The notes below the pieces were generated by a model, which saw only the letters and a list, made by a program, of their open reading frames with translations, ran no database searches and was not told the origin of the DNA. From Pseudomonadota bacterium (GTDB taxonomy: Bacteria > Pseudomonadota > Gammaproteobacteria > Steroidobacterales > MnTg04): a stretch of DNA of 42,012 nucleotides. The position numbers and the translations under genes were made by a program. Location: positions 1 to 42,012 of the forward strand of contig JACZVC010000025.1 in the NCBI GenBank assembly GCA_022572885.1, read 5' to 3'. Below, piece after piece: positions 1 to 6,450 of the stretch. Numbering within the stretch: the first letter of the stretch is position 1; each line of letters opens with the position of its first letter.

Positions 1-911
1 GCAGCGGCAGACGATCCAGCAGCCGGAAGAAACCGACGGGCGGACGCACCGGCGGTACTCGCGGACGGGGTCAGTCCGGCGCTGCGCGCCGTGACGACCG
101 GCAGTCAGGCGGCAGCCGAACAGCCGCAAAAAGCGACCGTCAAAGAACGGCGGGCACCGCAGAAAAAGCAGACGACAAAAGCCGGCCCAAAAAAGCCTCA
201 CGCCGCCGTGGCCGCCGTGGCCGTGGGGGCAGTGCGCAGGACAGCCAGGGCCAGGCCAGCAAGACGCAGCCATCGACGCCCAGTGAGCAGGACGGCAAGG
301 AACGGAGCGAGAGCCGCTCACGCAGGCCACAGCGCGGGCCCGGACGGACCACGCGCGGCGACCGCAGCCGAAGTCAGACTGAACGCCGCAAATCTGAAAA
401 ACCGGAATCCTCCCCGGCCGCTGCCACGCCTGACGCCACACAGACTGCCAGCCAGGCAACGGATTTCACCGACACCCAGCCGCTGAAAAAGCACGAGAGC
501 CCCAAGCCCATGCCACTGGCCGGCACGGATCAGGCAGGCGAGCGCAAAGCCGGCGGCAAGACCCCTGCCGATAGACCGGCGGCCCCCAAGGCAGCAGCGA
601 CGGAGTCAGCGTCACCACAACCGGCGGTCAGCCAAGAATCCACGCCCGAAAGCCGTCCGGCCGCAGATGAAAAGACCGCGGATACGAAAACCGAAGCGGT
701 TGCAAAGCGGACACCGGAACCGGTGGCGCAGAAAAGCCAGGCAGACATGGAAACTGCCGCCAGGGCTGCTCAGCCGGTCAGCGCCACGCAAACAGAAAGC
801 CAGGCAGCCGAGCCAAAACCCGTCGAAACGGAGAAAAAACAGACCCGCACCGTATACACCTCCAGTCCGACGGGGGAGAGAAGCGGCCCGGGCCGTCGTG
901 ACGATTGGTAA
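1..911 (+). CDS. rne: Ribonuclease E, C-terminal tail (partial, 5' end outside window)
   Basis: The reading frame is open from the first bases (codons start at position 3) to a TAA at 909-911. It encodes about 300 residues of low-complexity sequence: first a strongly basic Arg/Gly/Ser/Lys-rich part with the run RRRGRRGRGG at 201-230, then an acidic, Pro/Ala/Glu/Gln-rich part ending in GRRDDW. This is the composition expected of the disordered RNA-binding and degradosome-scaffold half of RNase E, the membrane-associated endonuclease that starts mRNA decay and matures rRNA and tRNA. The catalytic half is not in the window. The identification rests on this composition and on context: in Pseudomonas, as I recall it, rne lies near the same LMW phosphatase and kdsB-lpxK cluster. 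A different disordered basic protein is possible, because no folded domain is visible. Confidence 0.75.
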   Translation, partial: SGRRSSSRKKPTGGRTGGTRGRGQSGAARRDDRQSGGSRTAAKSDRQRTAGTAEKADDKSRPKKASRRRGRRGRGGSAQDSQGQASKTQPSTPSEQDGKERSESRSRRPQRGPGRTTRGDRSRSQTERRKSEKPESSPAAATPDATQTASQATDFTDTQPLKKHESPKPMPLAGTDQAGERKAGGKTPADRPAAPKAAATESASPQPAVSQESTPESRPAADEKTADTKTEAVAKRTPEPVAQKSQADMETAARAAQPVSATQTESQAAEPKPVETEKKQTRTVYTSSPTGERSGPGRRDDW

Positions 912-936
912 CCCGGTGGTTTGATATCAGCAAAAT

Positions 937-966
937 AGGCCGGCGATAATGCCGGCCTTTTTTTTC
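937..966 (+). terminator. Rho-independent terminator after rne
   Basis: A perfect 8-bp stem (AGGCCGGC / GCCGGCCT) encloses the 6-nt loop GATAAT and is followed by an uninterrupted run of nine T. It starts 25 bases after the rne stop codon and lies just before the stop of the convergent phosphatase gene. On the minus strand the hairpin is followed only by the weak tract TATTTTG, so it probably works mainly for rne, with possible bidirectional activity. Confidence 0.9.
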
Positions 967-973
967 CCTGATA

Positions 974-1465
974 TCAGGCAGCCTGTCCTGCGCGCAGCTC
1001 GCTGATCAGTCCCAACGCAGCGACTTCGACCAGGTCGAGCACCTGCTCAAAACCGTTCGCGCCGCCATAATACGGATCGGGAACGTTTTCCACGCCCGCT
1101 TCGACCGCGTATTCCAGGAACAGGCGCAGTTTGTGGCGCTGATCCGGCGGGCAGAAATCGACCAGCAACGCCAGGTTGTCCTCATCCATCGCCAGGATCA
1201 GGTCGAAACGGGCAAAATCGTTCGCGCTAACCTTGCGCGCCCGGATCGTACTCAAATCGATGCCGCGCCGGATTGCCGCGGCCTGGGCACGCCGATCCGG
1301 CTGGTCGCCGATGTGGTAGGCGTGGGTGCCGGCGGAGTCTATCTCCACGTCCAGCTCCGGTGCCTCGCGACCCAGCAAATGGCGGAACACCCCCTCCGCC
1401 GTCGGTGAGCGGCAGATATTGCCCATGCACACAAAAAGTACGCTACACCGTGGCTTATCGTTCAT
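974..1465 (-). CDS. Low-molecular-weight protein-tyrosine phosphatase
   Basis: A 163-residue protein, normal for the LMW-PTP family. The N-terminal phosphate-binding loop CMGNICRS contains the CX5R signature, with nucleophile Cys13 and Arg19. The general acid is Asp130 in the DPYYGG motif near the C terminus. These cytoplasmic enzymes dephosphorylate tyrosine-phosphorylated proteins; in Gram-negative bacteria some pair with a tyrosine autokinase that controls exopolysaccharide export, but no such kinase is in this window. The gene converges on rne across the terminator. The ATG start is followed directly by the hydrophobic first strand (SVLFV), so no alternative start is needed. In Pseudomonas, from memory, the homologue lies directly next to kdsB; here an accessory block of roughly 8 kb lies between them. 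Whether it acts on proteins or small molecules cannot be seen. Confidence 0.93.
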   Translation of the reverse strand: MNDKPRCSVLFVCMGNICRSPTAEGVFRHLLGREAPELDVEIDSAGTHAYHIGDQPDRRAQAAAIRRGIDLSTIRARKVSANDFARFDLILAMDEDNLALLVDFCPPDQRHKLRLFLEYAVEAGVENVPDPYYGGANGFEQVLDLVEVAALGLISELRAGQAA

Positions 1466-1631
1466 AACTTCCTGTTTTTAAGGGTTTTTAGTTCATACGA
1501 ATCCACCGAAGGCCATGGACATCCGGTTCCGCTTGTAGCGCGACAGTGATTTCATGCGGCAAATGTTAACGGCAAGCAAAGTCAAAGCGCTGACAAAGAA
1601 ACCGGGGAACGCCATGGCCTCCGGCGGCAGA

Positions 1632-1663
1632 GGACTGTATTTCCGCAAGCGGAAGAATAGTCC
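1632..1663. repeat. Imperfect inverted repeat (hairpin with 2-nt loop)
   Basis: Two 15-base arms, GGACTGTATTTCCGC and GCGGAAGAATAGTCC, are complementary at 12 of 15 positions around an AA loop. There is no T tract, so it does not look like an intrinsic terminator. It could be a structured element or a decayed repeat. Confidence 0.5.
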
Positions 1664-1806
1664 ATCCCTTTCAATCCGGGGAGGATAGCACTGGTTTTAA
1701 AACAACGGGAGGGCCAGCGTGGCAGACTATCGATCGAAAACACAGGGTTGCGAACTGTTCCATACGCCAACCGCTGCGTGAATATCAATTCACCAGCGAC
1801 AGGCTA

Positions 1807-1865
1807 TCGGGTGCGAATTACTGATGATGGGTGTGATGCCCCATGATTTTGTAATTCGCACCCGA
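1807..1865. repeat. Perfect 15-bp inverted repeat with 29-nt spacer
   Basis: The left arm TCGGGTGCGAATTAC (1807-1821) is the exact reverse complement of the right arm (1851-1865). The 29-base spacer has a second nested stem, ATGGG / CCCAT. No T run follows on either strand, so it is not a standard intrinsic terminator, although it sits 58 bases beyond the stop codon of the secreted protein gene and could still stop or stabilise that transcript. Arm length and nesting also fit a repetitive extragenic palindrome or a small non-autonomous mobile element. The integron attC core motifs (RYYYAAC / GTTRRRY) are not seen at the arm ends. Confidence 0.8.
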
Positions 1866-1923
1866 CACGTCCGTGCCAAATCAATGCCTAAAGCAGCCTC
1901 AGCGTAAACAGAGATGCCCGTAC

Positions 1924-2739
1924 TTATGGCTGTTGCGTCAATGTAAATTCGAATTCGAATGGAATGGCTTCGGGCCCATCGCCGCCGTTACTAGAACATG
2001 GGGTCGAATGTGTACACTCTATGTCGCCATTCGCGTCAATTGCGAATGCACAAGCCAGATGGTCACCGGTTGATCTAAGCGTCCATGTATCATCGCCATT
2101 TCGTTTTACTTCTATCGGGCGCGTATCTTCAAGACATGTATTATCATCAGGCGAAATTGGAGGCGATGTAGTCAGTTCCATAAACCCGAGAACACCGTGG
2201 TTTGATACATCGAAACCATCCACCGGATGACCGCCAAAATACTTGAACGCCGCCGCAACGGTACCCGAAGCACGGCCCGCTTCTAACGAACCAAGATCGA
2301 GACCAGTTGTCTGATTGAAGCGAAAGTCGATTTCATAATCTGCGATGTCACTGCCACTAGGAGCCGCACGAGGAACCGACATAGACACCACCTCCGCACT
2401 CCTCCATCGTGATAATTTGTTTACGTTTTGCGTATTGGTGTCAAAACGGAAACCATCACCGGAACCAGTAGAAATACTGACGTGTCCCCTCTTACTGTCC
2501 TGATAAGGACCGCCACTAATGTTAGGTGTTGTTGTTTCTATAGTTAGATCAAACTTAGCCTGCAGGTTCCCGCTTTCGCTATCATCATCGCATTCGATCG
2601 GGCGGTCCGCTTTCTTTCCCTTACAGTCGGATTTCGGCGCGGCAAGCGCCGTGTCCGGCACGACAATAATATTGACCGCCGCCAGCAGAAACGCTGCCAC
2701 AAACAAGGATGTGACCTGCGCAATTTTCGTGTTTTTCAT
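1924..2739 (-). CDS. Secreted cysteine-containing protein of unknown function
   Basis: A 271-residue product I do not recognise. The ATG at 2739 is chosen over an upstream TTG at 2763 because a purine-rich AAAGGGA lies about 8 bases before it and because it gives a clean signal peptide: MKNTK, a hydrophobic stretch, then an AxA-type cleavage site near residue 33 (DTALAAP). The mature part begins with a charged segment (CKGKKADRPIECDDD), has six cysteines in all (likely disulfides in the periplasm or outside the cell), alternating polar and hydrophobic segments typical of beta-rich folds, and ends EFEFTLTQQP. No catalytic motif, lipobox or membrane anchor was found. The base composition is less GC-rich than the flanking core genes, which fits acquisition with the island. 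It is transcribed divergently from the Crp-cyclase fusion gene. The function is unknown. Confidence 0.75.
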   Translation of the reverse strand: MKNTKIAQVTSLFVAAFLLAAVNIIVVPDTALAAPKSDCKGKKADRPIECDDDSESGNLQAKFDLTIETTTPNISGGPYQDSKRGHVSISTGSGDGFRFDTNTQNVNKLSRWRSAEVVSMSVPRAAPSGSDIADYEIDFRFNQTTGLDLGSLEAGRASGTVAAAFKYFGGHPVDGFDVSNHGVLGFMELTTSPPISPDDNTCLEDTRPIEVKRNGDDTWTLRSTGDHLACAFAIDANGDIECTHSTPCSSNGGDGPEAIPFEFEFTLTQQP

Positions 2740-3072
2740 CGTAGTATCCCTTTTCTCGCACAAATTATAAAATCATCAAGCCAATATTCAGAGCGTGTCT
2801 TCGCACCAGTTTAGTGCCGAGTCGGTCCCCCGCTTGATAAGAAGTATCGTCAATCGCGTTTCTCGCCCGTCCGCTTCCGCACGCAAAACAAAGCAGAATA
2901 AAAGTAGTTCGTCCTGTCCGCGATTGGTGCAAGCTACCAAAGCCCACACTTTCCGACTATGCGCGCGCGCACATTCAGCGAAAAGTCAGGGTAGTATGAT
3001 CTGAACCAGTCCTGGGGCCGGGCTGTAGCCCGGTTGCAGCGTACTTCTACAAGCGGCATGGGTGTGGGGCTG
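2740..3072. other. Divergent intergenic region (probable promoters of both island genes)
   Basis: These 333 bases separate the start of the secreted protein (minus) from the start of the Crp-cyclase fusion (plus), so both promoters should lie here. No sigma-70 pair is convincing; TATGAT at about 2996-3001 is a weak -10 candidate for the fusion gene. No clear TGTGA-N6-TCACA Crp operator was found. A GC-rich hairpin at 3018-3033 precedes the fusion gene start. Confidence 0.5.
3018..3033. repeat. Short GC-rich palindrome upstream of the Crp-cyclase gene
   Basis: CCGGGCT and AGCCCGG form a perfect 7-bp stem around a GT loop. The sequence around it (GCTGTAGCCCGG) resembles a type of dispersed short palindrome found in many proteobacterial genomes. 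It sits 39 bases before the chosen start codon, where it would be in the 5' leader or an operator. The role is unknown. Confidence 0.5.
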
Positions 3073-6000
3073 ATGGCTGAGCATATATTGCGCGTGATCG
3101 GACAAAGCGAGCTGTTCGCCGGGCTCGATCCGATATTGCTGCGCAAAATTGCTGACGTCGCACAGCGGACGAGCCTCAGCGCCGGCGAAATTCTGTTCCA
3201 GCAAGGCGACCCGGCGGATGCCGTCTGGGGCGTGTTGTCGGGCCGCATCACACAGACGATGCGCAACGAGGACGGCCGCGAAATGACCGTTGATGTCATT
3301 GAGCCGGGGCAGGTTTTTGCCGAGGTTGCCGTCCTCGATTGGGGCCCGCGGCGTTTCGAGGCGGTTGCCGCCGAGGACAGCTCGCTGTTTCGGATCAAAC
3401 GCCGTCAGTTTCTTGAGCTGTTGCAGACCAGCCCGGAACTGTGTTTCCGGGTGTTCGCGCTGTTGTGTTCGCACTTGCGCGGCACCAGCAATGCCCTCGA
3501 AGAGGCAGCCTTGCAGAAATTTCCCGCGCGCCTGGCCAAAAGGCTGACGGCCCTGGCCGCAAACCATGGCGCCGGCCCGGCCGGGAAGGCGGCGATTGCC
3601 GGGGCGGCTGTATTGCGCATTTCGCAAAGCGAGCTGGCGCGCTTGATCGGGGTCAACCGCGAAGCCGTGAATCGACACCTGCGGGCATGGGAGAAGCAAG
3701 GCTGGCTCACGCTCAAACGCCGACAAATTGAAATCAACGACCTGGCCGCATTGGCGTCGTTGGCCGCGCCGACGGACAGCAGCAACGGCATTGCCGGCAA
3801 GCGGCTCATGTTCAAGGTTCCGGATGGGCTGCCGGAGCACCGTGGCGGCAAGTCCGCGGCCGTCTCCCCAATGCATGCGCGAACCATCCGTGATATGCGC
3901 AACGTGGGTCTGATGGCGGTGGTGGTCAGCGATTATTCCCGCGCCATGATGGCCGACGCCGCGGGTACGCTGAAATCCCTGTCGACCGGTATCGCGAGCA
4001 TCTATAAAGCCGTACGCGATTGCGGCGGCACCGTCATCGGCCAAGCCGGCGACAGCATCATCGCCAGGTTCCCCGATGCATTGGCGGCTTTGCGCGCAGC
4101 GAAATCGATCCAGAAAAAAATTGCGCCCCGCTCGGCGACCGCGCCCGCCGCAAAGACGCAAGCGCTTGCCCTGTTCCGCCTGGGCGTGCACGCCGGCGAT
4201 ATCGTCGTCGACGGCGACAGGTACGTAGGCCCGGCCATCAGCATCGCCCTGCGCGTCGCCCAGTATGCGGAACCCGGCGATGTCTACCTTTCCGGAGTCG
4301 TGCGGGAACAAGTCAAGGCAGCGTCCCGCATTGAGTTCCGCTTTCTCGGCAAGCAAAGGTTTCGGGGTATCGAGCAGTCGGTACCGATTTATTCGGCCCA
4401 ACCGGTTCCCGTTTCCAGATGGCTTTGGACGCGTGTCGATTCCCTGCTCAGCCGTCGGCTGCGGCCGGCGGCGGCGCTTGGCGCCGCCGTGGTGCTGATG
4501 GCGGTGGTCTGGGTGGCGGCACAGCAATTTCAGCAAGACGCCCTGGCGACGGTTCCGACTCAGTCCGTCGCCGTGCTGCCGTTCGAAAACCTGAGCGCGG
4601 CCCCGGAGGATGCCTTCCTGGCCGACGGCCTGTCCGAGGAACTTACCCGCGAGCTGATGGGCCTCGAGGGTCTCAAGGTCACGGGGCGCAATTCGGTGCA
4701 GTACTACAAGGGGCGCGACGACGATATAGGCACGATCGGCAAGATGCTGCAGGTTGCCTATGTGCTCGAGGGCAGCGTCAGGAAACTGGGGGATAACATT
4801 CGCGTTACGGCACAGTTGACCCAGGTCGCGAACGGCTTTCGCGCCTGGTCCGGGACCTACGACAGCGATGCGGACAACATCTTCGCAGTCCAGCGAAAAA
4901 TTGCCAGCAATGTAGCGCAGGTCTTGGAAATGCGCCTCGACGCCCCTGGTCAGAGCAACCGCACATTGCCGCTGACGAGCGACTCCGAAGCCTATATGCT
5001 TTTTCTCCAGGCGCGGTATCTTTTTGGTTTACTCATGCAGGCGGATGCGCTGAAAGCCCTGCCGCTCCTCGACCGGGCCATCGAGCTCGATCCTGAATTT
5101 GCGGAAGCCCATGCTCTGCTTGCCATCATTTATCACGGTTTGGCGCCGGCAGATGAATCGTTGCCCTTCGATCTGCAGGAACGAACCAAGCGGAGCAATG
5201 CAGCGCTGGCCAGGGCTTTGTCACTGCAGCCGAATTCGTCGAAAGTGCTTGCCGCGGCCTCGCGCATTATGGCCAGAGACGGTGATCACGAAGGCGCGCG
5301 GCAAATGGCGGAGCGCGCCGTGGCCGCAAATGGCAACGATCCGGACGCCCTCTGGGCGCTGCGTATAGTTCGTTCGACCGCTGACGATTGGGCCGCTGCC
5401 CTGGAGATTCTGGACAGATTGATACGCCTGGAACCCATCTCCATAAGAGTGCTGATGAGCTACGCAATGGGTCTCCGCCAAGCGGGCAGATTGGATGAGG
5501 CCTGGGCGATGGCTGACCGGGCCAGGACCCTGAGCGCCAATCCCCGCCCGGCAAGCTCGCTGCTGGCAGCTATTGCACTGGCTCGCGGAGAGGTCGTACA
5601 AGCCATAGATTTGAGCATCCTCGGTCGCCCCTATGGCAATTACCTCGATCTCTGGTTTGGCCTTAAGGACGTGGACCTGGATAGCATACAGCCGAGGATC
5701 CGTGCCGCCGGTCCGTATGCTTATCTGGGTGAATACGACAAGGTTCGTCAGATCGTTTTGGAATCTTTTGCCAACTCGTTCGATGCACCCGAATATCTCA
5801 TCGCGCGGGGAGAGCTCGAGGTTCTCGCCGGCAACTACGAGCAGGCGATCGAGTTCTTTGATCGAGCCCGCCCGAAGTTGCCCTTTGGAGATACAGAGCT
5901 TTTCTGGTCCAAAACTTATTCCGCGTATCTGAGCTGGAGCCGGAAATCGTCGCCATCGCTGGCGCTGCTTTATGCATACCGGCAAACCGGTCAGCAGGAC

Positions 6001-6318
6001 ATGGCGCAAGAAATGGCCGCCCTGATCGAGCGCGAAATTGCCGCCCGGCGGCAAAAATTCGACTCGGTCGACGGCACAGGCGACCACCAGCTTCTTTACC
6101 GGGAGGCAGAGCTGCTGGCGATCGAGGGGCGGGTGGACGCGGCAATCGCCGCACTCCGCCGCTGGCAGAGGTTCGATCCTGAACAGTTCAACTATCTCAA
6201 GAGCGATCCTTTCCTGGTCAGCCTCCATGACGAAGCCGAGTTCTGGCAGATCGTCGCTGAGGTGGAAACCTGGTTGGCAACGGTCCGCCAACAGGTCAAG
6301 GCAGCGCGATCAGGATAA
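3073..6318 (+). CDS. Crp-type regulator fused to class III cyclase, TM segment, TolB-like and TPR domains
   Basis: A 1081-residue multidomain protein. Residues about 1-120 form a cyclic-nucleotide-binding domain (AEVAVLDWGPRR corresponds to the phosphate-binding cassette). Residues about 180-215 form a Crp-type winged HTH (SELARLIGVNREAVNRHL). Residues about 280-450 form a class III nucleotidyl cyclase domain. One transmembrane segment lies at about 463-485. A TolB/FlgO-like domain follows (VAVLPFENLS, LEGSVRK), then TPR-like helical repeats to the C terminus. The cyclase keeps both metal-binding aspartates (Asp287, Asp327) and the transition-state arginine (Arg394). The lysine and aspartate that recognise adenine are replaced by Gly323 and Arg383, and the conserved asparagine by Ser390. 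It may therefore be inactive, use another nucleotide, or pair with another subunit. A membrane-tethered DNA-binding regulator is inferred. In-frame ATG at 3058 and TTG at 3034 are alternative starts; none has a strong ribosome site. Confidence 0.88.
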   Translation: MAEHILRVIGQSELFAGLDPILLRKIADVAQRTSLSAGEILFQQGDPADAVWGVLSGRITQTMRNEDGREMTVDVIEPGQVFAEVAVLDWGPRRFEAVAAEDSSLFRIKRRQFLELLQTSPELCFRVFALLCSHLRGTSNALEEAALQKFPARLAKRLTALAANHGAGPAGKAAIAGAAVLRISQSELARLIGVNREAVNRHLRAWEKQGWLTLKRRQIEINDLAALASLAAPTDSSNGIAGKRLMFKVPDGLPEHRGGKSAAVSPMHARTIRDMRNVGLMAVVVSDYSRAMMADAAGTLKSLSTGIASIYKAVRDCGGTVIGQAGDSIIARFPDALAALRAAKSIQKKIAPRSATAPAAKTQALALFRLGVHAGDIVVDGDRYVGPAISIALRVAQYAEPGDVYLSGVVREQVKAASRIEFRFLGKQRFRGIEQSVPIYSAQPVPVSRWLWTRVDSLLSRRLRPAAALGAAVVLMAVVWVAAQQFQQDALATVPTQSVAVLPFENLSAAPEDAFLADGLSEELTRELMGLEGLKVTGRNSVQYYKGRDDDIGTIGKMLQVAYVLEGSVRKLGDNIRVTAQLTQVANGFRAWSGTYDSDADNIFAVQRKIASNVAQVLEMRLDAPGQSNRTLPLTSDSEAYMLFLQARYLFGLLMQADALKALPLLDRAIELDPEFAEAHALLAIIYHGLAPADESLPFDLQERTKRSNAALARALSLQPNSSKVLAAASRIMARDGDHEGARQMAERAVAANGNDPDALWALRIVRSTADDWAAALEILDRLIRLEPISIRVLMSYAMGLRQAGRLDEAWAMADRARTLSANPRPASSLLAAIALARGEVVQAIDLSILGRPYGNYLDLWFGLKDVDLDSIQPRIRAAGPYAYLGEYDKVRQIVLESFANSFDAPEYLIARGELEVLAGNYEQAIEFFDRARPKLPFGDTELFWSKTYSAYLSWSRKSSPSLALLYAYRQTGQQDMAQEMAALIEREIAARRQKFDSVDGTGDHQLLYREAELLAIEGRVDAAIAALRRWQRFDPEQFNYLKSDPFLVSLHDEAEFWQIVAEVETWLATVRQQVKAARSG

Positions 6319-6407
6319 CAGGCCGTTGCCGCCATCCGCCTGAATCACGCTAACAGGAGGAACTCGCTTATTTCTTTGGCCAAGGCCATCTATCCAAACT
6401 GGAGAAA

Positions 6408-6439
6408 ACTGCACCGGTGCCTGGCAACACCGGTGCAGT
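6408..6439 (-). terminator. Intrinsic terminator of the TonB-dependent receptor gene
   Basis: A perfect 12-bp inverted repeat, ACTGCACCGGTG / CACCGGTGCAGT, flanks an 8-nt loop (6420-6427). On the minus strand it lies 11 bases after the receptor stop codon and is followed by TTTTCTCC, giving a short U tract. On the plus strand it follows the Crp-cyclase gene by about 90 bases but is followed by CTTGG, so it serves that gene poorly. Confidence 0.75.
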
Positions 6440-6450
6440 CTTGGGGTGAA

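Larger units (their letters stand above)
1466..1923. other. Intergenic region with two inverted repeats, no supported gene
   Basis: This 458-base gap between the phosphatase start and the stop of the secreted protein gene holds no convincing coding sequence; the 68-codon minus-strand frame at 1582-1788 has no recognisable domain or good start context. It contains an imperfect hairpin at 1632-1663 and a perfect 15-bp inverted repeat at 1807-1865. It lies at the left edge of the island that separates the phosphatase from kdsB. Confidence 0.7.

Noticed and set aside
1582-1788. 68-codon minus-strand frame in the gap next to the phosphatase
   Set aside because: No ribosome site, no signal peptide or domain, and it overlaps a palindrome.
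1807-1865. Integron attC site
   Set aside because: The arms lack the RYYYAAC / GTTRRRY core sites, and there is no integrase or cassette array.
2986-4536. Long open frame (over 500 codons) on the minus strand opposite the Crp-cyclase gene
   Set aside because: Its product is rich in Arg, His, Gln and Gly without any domain, the usual look of an antisense shadow of a GC-rich gene; the plus-strand frame has clear cNMP, HTH and cyclase domains.
5221-6291. Minus-strand frame of about 350 codons opposite the TPR region
   Set aside because: No recognisable domain and shadow-like composition; it lies fully inside the TPR part of the fusion gene.
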